Shown: positions 34,012-43,133 of the stretch, in pieces
How positions within the stretch are numbered: position 1 is the first letter of the stretch
Layout: each line of letters begins with the position of its first letter
Notes under the pieces: model-generated
Database searches by the model: none
Told to the model about the DNA's origin: nothing
What the model saw: only the letters and a program-made list of their open reading frames with translations
Position numbers and translations under genes: made by a program
Source: Achromobacter seleniivolatilans
Lineage (GTDB): Bacteria > Pseudomonadota > Gammaproteobacteria > Burkholderiales > Burkholderiaceae_B
Direction of reading: 5' to 3'
Assembly: GCF_030864005.1 (NCBI RefSeq)
Contig: NZ_CP132976.1
Span: 1,612,001 to 1,676,000, forward strand
Length of the DNA: 64,000 nucleotides

Positions 34012-35124
34012 TCAGTCGATCTGGAACTGGCCGTTGCTGACCTTGATGAACACCGGGTCCTTGCGGACGTTGCCGTTTTCGTACTTGGTCACGCCGGTAA
34101 TGCCTTGATAGGCCGCACCGTTGGCCAGTTCGTCGCGCACGGCCTGTCCGGTCAGCGGCTTGCCCGACTGAATCACGCGGCGGATCGCGGCAACGCCAAC
34201 GCCCGTGGCGTCATAGGCCAGTGCGGCGAACTGATCTGGCGTGCGGTTGTACTTTTTACGATAGGCCTCGGTGAAAGCCGCTGTCTTCGGGTTGCCTGCA
34301 AAGAACAAGGTGTGCAGTTCTACGCCTTCGGCGGCCTTGCCGCTCAGTTCCAGGAACTTGGGCGAGGTCAACGGAATACCGCCGCCCACCGGAATGTCGA
34401 CGCCAGCCTGGCGCAGTTGCTGCAAGAAGATGGACGCTTCCTGATACGGCAGCGCCAGGAACACGCCTTCCGGCTTGAGCGATTTGATCTTGCTGACCAA
34501 GGGCCGGAAGTCCTTCGCGCCTGCCACCACGGCTTCGGTCAGCAGCACTTGTCCGCCGCCCTTGACGATGGCGGCAGCCGTGGCCTTGCCGGTGTAGAGG
34601 CCCCAATCGTCTTGCGAGTAAGGAATGACAACAGTCTTGGCCTTCAACTGCTTTTGAATCGTGTCGGCGTTGTACTGCGCCAGCACGTCATCCGTGTTGT
34701 TCTGGCGGAATTGATAGGGGCTTAATTTGGAGAAGTCGGGATGCGATGCGGTCGGGCTGATCTGCGGAATCTTCGCTTCAGTAAAGATGGGCGCCGCCGC
34801 GACGGAAGCCGTGGTGGACCAGGAGCCGATGGCCAGCACCACACCCGGAGTTTCAGCAATTTTGCGCGCTACTGTGGCGGCTTCCTGCGGAGAGTTGCGA
34901 TCGTCTTCAACGATGAGCTTTACCGGACGGCCTTCGATGCCGCCCGCGGCTTTCACTTCGTCCAGGTACAGGTTCACCCCTTCCTGGAAGCTGATGCCGT
35001 ATTGGGCGAAGTTGCCGGACAGGTGAGAAAAGAAACCGATGCTGACAGGGTCAGCAGCCAGCGCGGACGCAGTCAGAAGCGAAGACAACGCTGCGAACAG
35101 CGGGCGGGAGTAGCGACGGGACAT
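34012..35124 (-). CDS. branched-chain amino-acid-type ABC transporter substrate-binding protein
   Basis: 370 residues with an N-terminal signal peptide (about 1-23, ending ASALA). The mature protein begins DPVSIGFFSHLSGNFAQYG, the PBP1 (LivK/amide-binding) opening, and contains KLIVEDDRNSPQEAATVARK, a standard element of the family. Extracytoplasmic receptor for the fused LivHM permease. Ligands of this family range from amino acids to urea and aromatic acids; the linked flavoprotein suggests a compound to be oxidised or reduced, but identity is open. Confidence 0.92.
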   Translation of the reverse strand: MSRRYSRPLFAALSSLLTASALAADPVSIGFFSHLSGNFAQYGISFQEGVNLYLDEVKAAGGIEGRPVKLIVEDDRNSPQEAATVARKIAETPGVVLAIGSWSTTASVAAAPIFTEAKIPQISPTASHPDFSKLSPYQFRQNNTDDVLAQYNADTIQKQLKAKTVVIPYSQDDWGLYTGKATAAAIVKGGGQVLLTEAVVAGAKDFRPLVSKIKSLKPEGVFLALPYQEASIFLQQLRQAGVDIPVGGGIPLTSPKFLELSGKAAEGVELHTLFFAGNPKTAAFTEAYRKKYNRTPDQFAALAYDATGVGVAAIRRVIQSGKPLTGQAVRDELANGAAYQGITGVTKYENGNVRKDPVFIKVSNGQFQID

Positions 35125-35183
35125 GTTGACGACCTCGATGTTGAACGCGCGGCGCGATCATGTTTTTCTGATCACCGCCACGC

Positions 35184-35200
35184 CATGCCACGCTGGCATG
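35184..35200. repeat. inverted repeat CATGCCA/TGGCATG upstream of livK-type gene
   Basis: CATGCCA-CGC-TGGCATG, a perfect 17-bp dyad centred about 68 bp upstream of the binding-protein start (35124). Size and symmetry fit an operator for a dimeric regulator. No T-tract follows, so a terminator is less likely. Confidence 0.45.
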
Positions 35201-35233
35201 AAGGTCGGAACATTAACTTTTTGTCGATAAAAC

Positions 35234-35250
35234 GCTAACTTAATATTAGC
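35234..35250. repeat. AT-rich inverted repeat GCTAA/TTAGC upstream of livK-type gene
   Basis: GCTAA-N7-TTAGC within the AT-rich block, about 118 bp upstream of the binding-protein start. The length and AT-rich centre resemble MarR-type operators, and a MarR-like regulator is encoded at the other end of this operon (27844-28404). Assignment is inference. Confidence 0.4.
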
Positions 35251-35592
35251 AATAAGCTAGTGTGAAACTGGGGTTCCACCGCAAGCACGCCTTGCCCGCA
35301 AGTCGCTGCGCCTGATGCGGCAACAAGCATATGCCTAGATATTCTTTGTCTGCACAGCTGGCGCTCCTTAGTATGACTCCAAGCTATTTCACAGAAATCT
35401 TTTGGAGTTCGGAAGCATGAGTTCGTTTAAGAAACTGCCATCTATCGACACAGCCCGCAGGCGTTTGCTGTTTCATTCCGGCGCTGCCCCGACGGCCGCT
35501 GCGCCGGACAGCGCGCAATACGCGTTGTCCGGCAGAATTGAGCTGATGGCCGGGTGGGCAACGCGTGCTGCTGCCCCGCTCCACGCCGCCGC

Positions 35593-37266
35593 TCAGGCCG
35601 CTTCAGCGTCCAACTCGGTTTGCCGTTGACCGGCATCCCGATAGCCGGGACGAGCCGCCAGGAGCTCCCGCGTGTAGGCGTGCTGCGGCTTCGCGAACAC
35701 CTGGTCCACGGCGCCCTGCTCCACCAATACGCCAGCCGCCATGACCGCAACCCGGTCGCTGATGTGCTGGACAACCTCCAGATCATGCGAGATCAGCAGA
35801 TAGGTCAGGCCGAATTCGGCCTGCAATTGCTGCAATAGGTCCAGCACCTGGCTTTGCACCGCAACGTCCAACGCGGACACCGGTTCATCCAGCACGATCA
35901 GCTCTGGTTGCAGAGCCAGCGCCCGAGCGATGGCCACCCGTTGCCGCTGCCCGCCCGATAGCGCCGCAGGTTTGCGCGACAGCATCCCGCGTTCCAATGC
36001 CACCTGATCCAAGAGCTGTGCCGCCCTGGCTCGCTGGTCACGCGTCGATCCTGCCCGGAAGGCCCGCAAGGGTTCGGTCAGGATGTCTTCGATGGTGAAC
36101 CGGGGGTCTAGCGAGCTGTACGGATTCTGATGCACGAACTGAATACGCCGCCGCAAGAGCCTTAGCCCTTCGCCTTTGAGGCCGCCAATATCTTGCCCGG
36201 CGAAGGTGACGCGGCCCCCCGAGGGTTGCTCCATGCGAACGATCATGCGCGCGGTGGTGGATTTACCAGAGCCGGATTCACCCACCAGGGCCAGGGTCTG
36301 GCCCTGCGCAATGTCAAACGACACGCCGCGCACGGCGTGCAATGCCGCGCCGCCCGCCAAGGCAAAGGTTTTGCTCAGGTCGCTGACCGTCAGCAAGGGC
36401 TTGATCGCTGCGGCGTTGGCCGCTTCTGGAGGCGACACCGCAAACGTTCGGGAAGATGCCCCGGGACGCGCGGCAAGCAAGGCCTGCGTGTAGGGATGTT
36501 GGGGCCGTTCGAATACATCACGCGCACGCCCTTCCTCCACAATCAGCCCCTGGCGCATCACGATGACCCGGTCAGCCCTTTCGGCGGCCAGCGCCAGATC
36601 ATGTGTGATCAACAAGACCGATGTTTTGCACTCTTGCGTCATCAGTGTCAGCTGATCCAGTATTCGCCGTTGAACCGTCGCGTCCAGCGCGCTGGTGGGT
36701 TCGTCGGCAATTACCAGATCCGGCCGGCAGGCAAACGCAATGCCTATCAACACCCGTTGGCGCATACCGCCTGATAACTCATGCGGATACTGCGTTGCGC
36801 GCAACGACGGCTGCGACAGGCCCACTTGATCCAGGATCTGCACCGCCCGCTGACGTGCGTTCACGCGGTCTGCCAAACCGTGAATACGCAGCACTTCCGC
36901 CACCTGATCACCAATGCGCATGGCCGGGTTCAGCGAGACGGCGGGGTCTTGCGGCACCAGGCCGATTCGGGCGCCACGCAGGCGGCGCCATGCGCCCTCG
37001 CCTGCGCGGGTCAGCTCTTCGCCCTGAAAGCGGATCGAGCCGCTGGCAATGCGCGCGCCCTCTTGCAGTAAGCCAATAATCGCGTGCGCGGTAGAAGACT
37101 TGCCCGATCCTGATTCGCCCACAATGGCGACGATTTCACCCCCATCCACGTGCAAGGTGACGCCACGCACGGCATGCACTGCGTGTCTGCCGGCGGCATA
37201 GGCAACATGCAAGCCACGCACGTCCAGCAACGGACCCGCGGCTGAACCAATGGAGTCTGTAGTCAT
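35593..37266 (-). CDS. fused DppD-DppF-type peptide ABC transporter ATPase
   Basis: 557 residues with two complete nucleotide-binding domains. First: Walker [13 protein letters not shown], signature [12 protein letters not shown], Walker [13 protein letters not shown]. Second: Walker [14 protein letters not shown], signature [15 protein letters not shown], Walker [13 protein letters not shown]. The oligopeptide-type C-terminal extension ([14 protein letters not shown] and [14 protein letters not shown]) follows each domain. Start 37266 overlaps the permease stop by 4 bp. Such fused ATPases (GsiA-like) energise dipeptide/glutathione/nickel-type importers. Confidence 0.93.
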   Translation of the reverse strand: MTTDSIGSAAGPLLDVRGLHVAYAAGRHAVHAVRGVTLHVDGGEIVAIVGESGSGKSSTAHAIIGLLQEGARIASGSIRFQGEELTRAGEGAWRRLRGARIGLVPQDPAVSLNPAMRIGDQVAEVLRIHGLADRVNARQRAVQILDQVGLSQPSLRATQYPHELSGGMRQRVLIGIAFACRPDLVIADEPTSALDATVQRRILDQLTLMTQECKTSVLLITHDLALAAERADRVIVMRQGLIVEEGRARDVFERPQHPYTQALLAARPGASSRTFAVSPPEAANAAAIKPLLTVSDLSKTFALAGGAALHAVRGVSFDIAQGQTLALVGESGSGKSTTARMIVRMEQPSGGRVTFAGQDIGGLKGEGLRLLRRRIQFVHQNPYSSLDPRFTIEDILTEPLRAFRAGSTRDQRARAAQLLDQVALERGMLSRKPAALSGGQRQRVAIARALALQPELIVLDEPVSALDVAVQSQVLDLLQQLQAEFGLTYLLISHDLEVVQHISDRVAVMAAGVLVEQGAVDQVFAKPQHAYTRELLAARPGYRDAGQRQTELDAEAA

Positions 37267-38162
37267 CGCGATCCTTTCGTACGCAGGCGTTCCAGAGTTT
37301 TTCCCAAGCTGTTGGTGGACAGCACCACCAGGATGATGACGGCGCCGGGCATCGCGGTCAGCCACCACGCGCGCACCAGATAATTGCGGCCTTCGGCGAC
37401 CAGCGTGCCCCACTCCGGCGCAGGCGGCGCCGCGCCAAAGCCCAGAAAGCTCAAGGCCGACACGGACAGAATGGCCGAGCCGAATTCCAGCCCGGCCAAC
37501 ACCAGCACAGGGCCGGCCGCGTTGGGCAGCACATGCCGCCGCAACACGCCGAACCAACGTTGACCGCTGCCAAATGCGGCTTCAATGTACGCGTGAGCCT
37601 TGATCCGCAACACTTCGGCACGCATCACGCGGGCGAAGGTTGCGATAGTGGCCACCCCTACCGCCAACGCAACATTGACGGTTCCAAAGCCCAGCACGGT
37701 CACGACCATCAGCGACAAGAGCAAAGATGGAATAGCCAGCAGCACATCCACAATCCGCATCACCGCGTCGTCTACCGCGCGCCCGGAGAATCCCGCCAGC
37801 AGCCCAAGCACGCAACCCGCAGCAAGCCCCAGAGAAACGGCAATGACGGTAGCCTTCAACGACAATGCAGCGCCATGTACGACGCGCGCGTAAACGTCGC
37901 GGCCCAGGTAATCCGTGCCAAACCAATGCGCCGCCGAAGGCGGCCGCAAACGCCACGCCACATGGGTCTGAAAAGGGCTTTGCGGGGCAAAGACATCCGG
38001 AAAGAACGCCCAGCCCAGCGCCACAATCACGACACTCAACGCCAGCAACAACGCCAGCCAACGGCGGGCGTCACCGAATAATTCCGGCCAGCGGCGGGGC
38101 AACATCCGCGGCTGCGCCGCTGCGATAGACGGGTCCGGCAAAAGGGAATAGGAGCGAGCCAT
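37263..38162 (-). CDS. peptide-type ABC transporter permease (DppC-like)
   Basis: 299 residues from ATG 38162. A hydrophilic N-terminus precedes TM1 (about 35-57), then the family-typical periplasmic HWFGTDYLGRDVYARVVHGA and five further segments; the coupling loop EAAFGSGQRWFGVLRRHVLPN lies about 195-215 (core GVLRRHVLPN). Upstream in-frame starts would overlap DppB in a different frame and are rejected. Pairs with the permease at 38170. Confidence 0.92.
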   Translation of the reverse strand: MARSYSLLPDPSIAAAQPRMLPRRWPELFGDARRWLALLLALSVVIVALGWAFFPDVFAPQSPFQTHVAWRLRPPSAAHWFGTDYLGRDVYARVVHGAALSLKATVIAVSLGLAAGCVLGLLAGFSGRAVDDAVMRIVDVLLAIPSLLLSLMVVTVLGFGTVNVALAVGVATIATFARVMRAEVLRIKAHAYIEAAFGSGQRWFGVLRRHVLPNAAGPVLVLAGLEFGSAILSVSALSFLGFGAAPPAPEWGTLVAEGRNYLVRAWWLTAMPGAVIILVVLSTNSLGKTLERLRTKGSR

Positions 38163-38169
38163 GGGGTCT

Positions 38170-39120
38170 TTATGCGTAAGCACGCTGCGCCGAGACGATG
38201 CGCGGGTCGAACAAGGGATACAACAGGTCCACCAGCAGATTGACCAGCACATAGATCAACGTGGACAGCACTACCAGCCCTTGCACCATGGGAATATCCT
38301 GCGCCTGCACGGCGATTTCAGTCAGGCGGCCAATGCCTGTGCGAGAGAACACCGTTTCCGTCACCACCGAACCGCCCAACAAGTGGCCGGCGCTCATTCC
38401 AACCAGCGTCAGCGTGGGAATCGCAGCGTTGCGCAACGCATGCAGTAAGTGAACGCGGCGGCGAGATGCGCCCTTGGCGTAGGCGGTGTCGATGTACCCC
38501 TGCCGCAAGGCGGATTGCAGACTCTTTGCCAGTACCTGGGCAATGGCCGCGCTGGTCGGAATCGCCAGCGTTAGCGCGGGCAACACCAACGCCGCAAAGC
38601 CTGCGTTTCCTGTCGCCGGAAAAATCGCCCATCCGAAGGAGAAAAACTGCAACAGCGCGAGCCCGATCCAAAAGGAAGGAATGCTGACGCCCAGCGGCGG
38701 CAGGCATAGCAGCAGATCCGACAGCCAGCGGCGGCGCGTGTAGGTGGCAGCCAGCGCGATACCCAAGCCCAGCGCCAACGAGATCAGCAGAGCCAGAGAC
38801 GCCAGTTTCAGCGTTTCGGGCAAGGCTTTTTGAACCGTCTCGACGACATCCTGGCCGTTCTCGATCGATATCCCGAAGTCGCCCTGCACGGCACGGCCCA
38901 GCGCTGTCAGATACTGCACGACGACAGGCTTATCCAGGCCAAATTGGCTGCGCATCTGGGCCACTTGCGCGGGGTCTGCCAGCACGCCCTCGCCCCGAGC
39001 ATCCAGCATGATCGCCACGGGATCGCCGGGCAGCACGTACAAGATCAGGAACGACACCGAAAAGGCGGCCCACACCACGAAGATCGCCTGTCCAAAGCGG
39101 GAAAGCAGGTAGCGGCGCAT
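38170..39120 (-). CDS. peptide-type ABC transporter permease (DppB-like)
   Basis: 316 residues beginning MRRYLLSRFGQAIFVVWAAF, the classic DppB N-terminal membrane helix. The LPGDPVAIMLDARG segment and the coupling loop YAKGASRRRVHLLHALRNA (about 222-240) are characteristic. Six membrane segments are evident. Seven bases separate it from DppC and 6 from the binding-protein gene, giving the order binding protein-DppB-DppC-fused ATPase. Confidence 0.93.
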   Translation of the reverse strand: MRRYLLSRFGQAIFVVWAAFSVSFLILYVLPGDPVAIMLDARGEGVLADPAQVAQMRSQFGLDKPVVVQYLTALGRAVQGDFGISIENGQDVVETVQKALPETLKLASLALLISLALGLGIALAATYTRRRWLSDLLLCLPPLGVSIPSFWIGLALLQFFSFGWAIFPATGNAGFAALVLPALTLAIPTSAAIAQVLAKSLQSALRQGYIDTAYAKGASRRRVHLLHALRNAAIPTLTLVGMSAGHLLGGSVVTETVFSRTGIGRLTEIAVQAQDIPMVQGLVVLSTLIYVLVNLLVDLLYPLFDPRIVSAQRAYA

Positions 39121-39126
39121 TGGAAA

Positions 39127-40752
39127 TCAGCGGCTGGAGGCCAGCCACGTATCCTGCAACACCGGCCAGCGTGGCGTGGACAGCCACAAGCCACGTACAT
39201 TGGGCGCCACCGCGAATACCGTATTGCTCTCTTTCAGCGGAATGGCGTAACCCTGATCGATGATGGTGCTTTGGATATCGCCGACCAGCTTAAGGCGGCG
39301 AGCCGTGTCGACCGTTACGCTTTGCTGATCCAACAAGGCATCCAGCTCGGGTTGCGGCGCGCCCAGGCCACGGCCGAACTTGCTGGAAAACATCGCCAGC
39401 AAGACATCGGGGTCTGGCCGGGTCAGATCCGACAAGCGCAGGTCATAGTTGCCAGCGCGGATCACACCGCCGATTTCGGCGTCCGAGCGCAGATTCAGCC
39501 GCAAGTCCAGACCGATCTGGGCCAGTTGCTCCTTGATCAATTCAAGCGTGGGCGTGTAACCCGGAAAACTCCACGTCACGCCCACTTGCAAACGTTGCCC
39601 GTCGCGGCTGCGAATGCCGTCCTTGCCCGGCTTCCAGCCTGCCTTGTCCAGCAAGGCCCGTGCGGCGTCGGGTTGATAGGCCAGCTTGGATGAGAGGTCC
39701 AGGTAGCCCGGCACGGTGGATGACAGCACGCTGGTCGCCGCTTTGTCGTATTCGGTGTAGAGCGCCTCGATGATCTCCGCGCGGTTCACGCCGATCACCA
39801 GTGCCTGCCGCACCTCGCGGTGTGCCAGGATGGGACTGGCAATGTTCGGATAAAGGGTTATTCCAATACCGCCTGCCGAGCGCGCCACCACCGTTGCGCC
39901 CGCCGCTTTCACGCGCTGGACGTCTTCGGTTGGAATTTCTTCGATGGCGCCGACCTGCTTGCTGACCAAAGAGCCGACCCGCACGCTGCCCTCAGAAATT
40001 GTCTGGAACGTGACCTCGTCCAGATACGCCGGGCCATTGTGCGCGGCGTTCGAAGACGCCCATTGGTAGTCGGGCCGGCGCTTCAACACAATTTTCTCGT
40101 TCTTCACCACCTGATCAATCACAAAGGGGCCGGTGCCGATGATGGCTCCCTGGCAGCGCTGTTCAGGCGTCTTGGCCAATGTGGCGAGCGCCAGCGGCGC
40201 CAACGTCTTTTCCGTCAACGCCTGCAGGAACCCCGCTTTGGGGTGGTCGAATCGAATAACCACTGTCAGCGGGTCCAAAACGTCTGCCCCCACGTACCCG
40301 GCCAGATAACCTGATGCCTGCGGCGCGCGCCCTTCCTTGGCATAAACGGCCAGCGCGTCAAAATTTGCTTTGACTGTATTGGCGTCCAACGGCTCGCCAT
40401 TGCTGAACGTCACCCCTTCGCGCAGACGCAGCACCAGCTTCTTGCCATCGTCCTGAAATTCCCATTGCGTGGCCAGCCATGGCAGGATCTGGCCCGACTG
40501 CTTGTCCTGGTCCAACAGCGTATCCAGCGCCTGGCGGCTGGCGTTCTGCGCCCGTGCGCTTTGCGCCAGATCCAGGCATGGCGGAAAAGAACTTTGCGCC
40601 AAGACCAGTTTTCCGCCGCTGCGGGGCGCGGGTTCGGCAGCCAACGCTGTGCTGGCTAGCAAGGCGCCGGCAAACAGCCCGGCAATGGCGGCGGGCCAGA
40701 TCTTGCGGTGTTGCAACGAGGGCGCGTGCGTGTACGAATATTCAGTGATCAC
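39127..40752 (-). CDS. peptide/opine-type ABC transporter substrate-binding protein
   Basis: 541 residues, SBP family 5 (DppA/OppA-like). A signal peptide covers about residues 18-39 (IAGLFAGALLASTALA). The family signature region LVLRLREGVTFSNGEPLDANTVKANF (core EGVTFSNGEPLDA, about 109-121) is clear. The start is a GTG at 40752 with only a weak ribosome site; no better start precedes the signal peptide. Neighbouring amino-acid-oxidase-like genes suggest a ligand with a secondary amine, such as an opine or N-methylated amino acid, but this is inference. Confidence 0.9.
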   Translation of the reverse strand: MITEYSYTHAPSLQHRKIWPAAIAGLFAGALLASTALAAEPAPRSGGKLVLAQSSFPPCLDLAQSARAQNASRQALDTLLDQDKQSGQILPWLATQWEFQDDGKKLVLRLREGVTFSNGEPLDANTVKANFDALAVYAKEGRAPQASGYLAGYVGADVLDPLTVVIRFDHPKAGFLQALTEKTLAPLALATLAKTPEQRCQGAIIGTGPFVIDQVVKNEKIVLKRRPDYQWASSNAAHNGPAYLDEVTFQTISEGSVRVGSLVSKQVGAIEEIPTEDVQRVKAAGATVVARSAGGIGITLYPNIASPILAHREVRQALVIGVNRAEIIEALYTEYDKAATSVLSSTVPGYLDLSSKLAYQPDAARALLDKAGWKPGKDGIRSRDGQRLQVGVTWSFPGYTPTLELIKEQLAQIGLDLRLNLRSDAEIGGVIRAGNYDLRLSDLTRPDPDVLLAMFSSKFGRGLGAPQPELDALLDQQSVTVDTARRLKLVGDIQSTIIDQGYAIPLKESNTVFAVAPNVRGLWLSTPRWPVLQDTWLASSR

Positions 40753-40809
40753 AATTGGCTCTGATGAAAAGATTGGACGGCGATGCCAGAGCGGCAGACT
40801 GCCCGGCGT

Positions 40810-41961
40810 TTACGCTTTAAAACGCGCGGCCGCAAACGGCGCCAGCACCTCGGGGCGTTCGCCCGATGTCAGCCACGCAGCGACCGCTTCAGCCACGGCC
40901 GGGCCGATGGCAAAACCATGGCCGCTCCACCCCGTCGCGTACAGCACGCTTTCGTGACCCGGCACACGATCGATGACGGGAATCTGGTCCACCGAGCTGG
41001 AATCCGCCCGGCTGGCGTCCAGATGGGTCACCACCGTATCCACCGACGTCTTGGGAAATGTGGCGGTCAAGGCCGTCAGACTGGCGTTCAAGGTCGATAG
41101 ATCTGTGTTGCCGGTTTCGGTCTCGTCGTCCCAGCGGCCGACGGCGCCGCCCGTGACGGTGATGTGATCGGCATCGGCGCGTTTAATCGACAAGGTCCGG
41201 TTGCTGTGGTTGATCAGGTAGTCCAGCTTCAGATCACGCGAAACCCGCAACTGCGCCACCTGCGGGTTGAACGACCAGATTGGCAACTGAATGCCAAACG
41301 CGTCGTTCAGCAGTTTGGGGACCTGGGTGTTCGCGGCAAGCACCACCGCCCGCTCGGCCCGGTAGACGCGCCCATCGGCCAACACAACGGACGCGTTGCC
41401 AACGCCATGGGACTGAACGGCCGAGACATTGGCGCCCTCTATCAATGTGACGCCTTGCGCCACCGCCGCTTGTGCAAAGGCGCGAGTGGCGATGTTGTGA
41501 TCGGCAATGCCATCGTTCGGGCTGTATAGCGCATAGATCACCTTATCCGACACATCAGGCAGCTTTTCACGCACCCCTGCGGCGTCCAGAATCTCTGTCC
41601 GGGCGCCGTACGCGTTCTGGACAGCGGCGCGAGCCGCCAGTGTTACGCGGCCATGCGTGCCGCCGACCCGCTCCAACTCACCCAGGCTCAATCCGCCCAA
41701 AGGTTGAAACCCGCTGTCAGTGCCGAGCCGGGACGTCAGCGTTGGCCAAATCTGCAACGCGCGCACGGCCAGCGGCAGCTCACGCAAATCCCGGTTATTG
41801 GCGCGTACGCCACGATGGCCCGGGCCGCCGGACGCGCCACTGGCTACTTCGTGGCGTTCCAGCAAGGTAACGGAATGGCCTGCTGTTGCCAGCGTCCACG
41901 CCAGGGACGCGCCAAAGATGCCAGCGCCCACAATCACATAATCACTTGATACGTCAGTCAT
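40810..41961 (-). CDS. FAD-dependent oxidoreductase, D-amino-acid/sarcosine oxidase family
   Basis: 383 residues. The N-terminal FAD-binding site DYVIVGAGIFGASLAWTLAT (about 7-26) with the acidic ribose-binding TLLERHE, plus the C-terminal ATGWSGHGFAIGPAVAEAVA segment, place it in the DadA/sarcosine oxidase/glycine oxidase (DAO) family. Such enzymes oxidise primary or secondary amines of amino acids. It lies 57 bp upstream of the peptide/opine-type transporter genes in the same direction and 41 bp after the second flavoprotein. Confidence 0.88.
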   Translation of the reverse strand: MTDVSSDYVIVGAGIFGASLAWTLATAGHSVTLLERHEVASGASGGPGHRGVRANNRDLRELPLAVRALQIWPTLTSRLGTDSGFQPLGGLSLGELERVGGTHGRVTLAARAAVQNAYGARTEILDAAGVREKLPDVSDKVIYALYSPNDGIADHNIATRAFAQAAVAQGVTLIEGANVSAVQSHGVGNASVVLADGRVYRAERAVVLAANTQVPKLLNDAFGIQLPIWSFNPQVAQLRVSRDLKLDYLINHSNRTLSIKRADADHITVTGGAVGRWDDETETGNTDLSTLNASLTALTATFPKTSVDTVVTHLDASRADSSSVDQIPVIDRVPGHESVLYATGWSGHGFAIGPAVAEAVAAWLTSGERPEVLAPFAAARFKA

Positions 41962-42002
41962 ATTTCATCCACACAGACAGATTCAGGAAAACGTCTAAGG
42001 CG

Positions 42003-43133
42003 TCAGGCAGCGGCTGGCGTGACGAAGCGCGCGGGCCGGAAGTCGGCCAGCAGCGGCGACTGAGCGCCATCGACAATTTCGCCTGCGAGCAATTCGGAAA
42101 GAATGGGCGCCAGAGTGGCGGCGCTGTGGCTGAACAAGACATGCAGGCCAGACACGGAAGGCAGTTCGCCTGCCACGGCCCGTTGATCTCCCGGAATCGG
42201 GCGCCGGCCGATGCCAGTACGCACGTCGGACCATTCGGGGCTGCCATCAAGCCAGCGCGCCGCGGCCGTGGTCACGGCTTGAATGACGCCGGGCGGCACG
42301 CTCCAGCCTTGCGTGTCATCGCCCGTCACTTCAAGATCGGCCCAGTCCGCATGCAGGGCCAGCGCGCCATCCCCACGCGGGCGGATGGCAACATCGGGTG
42401 CGCGCAGCACAGACTTGGGCGCGACGCCGCGACGGCGAGCCGTAACGAGCAAGGCGTTATTGGTTTGCGCAGGCAACTCGAAGCCCACCTGACGCAGCAC
42501 CTCTGGCGTGCCAGCGCCGACAGCCAGCACGACGGCATCCGCGTGGATTGTGCCGCCATCATCGATCACCAGACCTGTGATTTTTCCGCCAGCCGCCTGA
42601 AGCCGGGGCGATTGGCCCACCGTGACGAATTGGACCTGCCGGGCGCTTAAGCCCTGCCGCAACACGCTCAGGTATTCGGGCAGATCAATCCAGCCTTCAA
42701 TGGATGACTCGACCAGACCAAAGCCGTCGATAGCGGCGCGATCCAGCGCGGGTTCCGCGTGTATGGCTTGATCCGTGTCGAGCCAGCGTGCGCTGTATCC
42801 GGACTCGCCCAGCTGTGCGGCGCGCGATTTCAATTGTTCTTGTTGCGCTGCATTGCGCCATGTCAGCGACCCGTGGAACCGCAGCCAGCCCGCTTGCGGC
42901 ACCGCAGCAGCAAGTGCGCGATAGCGGTCCAGGGACAACAGACGCAGCCGTCGGTAACTTTCTGGCGCTGCACCAAACGCATTCAGCCAAGAGTACGAAC
43001 GCAGCGATGCCGTGCGATGGTCTGGCGGCAGCTCTACCACCACAACCTGAGCGCCGCGAGCCGCGGCCTCAGTTGCCACACTTAAACCCAACACACCTGC
43101 CCCGATTACCACGACCTTCTTCACCACAGACAT
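42003..43133 (-). CDS. FAD-dependent oxidoreductase, DAO family (second)
   Basis: 376 residues from ATG 43133, which has GAAGGA upstream. FAD motif VVVIGAGVLGLSVATEAAARG (core GAGVLG, about 10-15) and acidic VVVVELP follow the DAO-family pattern. It is a distant relative of the protein at 40810 (both near 380 residues, same fold). Two adjacent, divergent flavoproteins may act as separate enzymes or as a heteromeric dehydrogenase like opine/hydroxyproline dehydrogenases, although the small cysteine-rich subunits of those complexes are not seen. First gene of the transporter operon. Confidence 0.87.
   Translation of the reverse strand: MSVVKKVVVIGAGVLGLSVATEAAARGAQVVVVELPPDHRTASLRSYSWLNAFGAAPESYRRLRLLSLDRYRALAAAVPQAGWLRFHGSLTWRNAAQQEQLKSRAAQLGESGYSARWLDTDQAIHAEPALDRAAIDGFGLVESSIEGWIDLPEYLSVLRQGLSARQVQFVTVGQSPRLQAAGGKITGLVIDDGGTIHADAVVLAVGAGTPEVLRQVGFELPAQTNNALLVTARRRGVAPKSVLRAPDVAIRPRGDGALALHADWADLEVTGDDTQGWSVPPGVIQAVTTAAARWLDGSPEWSDVRTGIGRRPIPGDQRAVAGELPSVSGLHVLFSHSAATLAPILSELLAGEIVDGAQSPLLADFRPARFVTPAAA

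Larger units (their letters stand above)
35125..35592. promoter_or_regulatory. 468-bp gap with AT-rich control region for the LivK operon
   Basis: The gap separates the binding-protein gene from the end of the peptide-transporter ATPase gene. It includes an AT-rich block (about 35210-35265), unusual for this genome, and two perfect inverted repeats annotated separately. A possible 70-residue ORF with a nearby GGAAG starts at 35417 but overlaps the convergent ATPase gene end and has no recognisable similarity, so it is not called. The remainder shows nothing definite. Confidence 0.5.

Noticed and set aside
35417..35629. Possible 70-residue plus-strand ORF with a GGAAG just before its ATG
   Set aside because: Ala/Ser-rich with no recognisable similarity, and it overlaps the end of the convergent ATPase gene.
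40810..43133. Recent tandem duplication of the two flavoprotein genes
   Set aside because: They share the fold and FAD motif but little sequence elsewhere, so they are anciently diverged rather than a local duplication.
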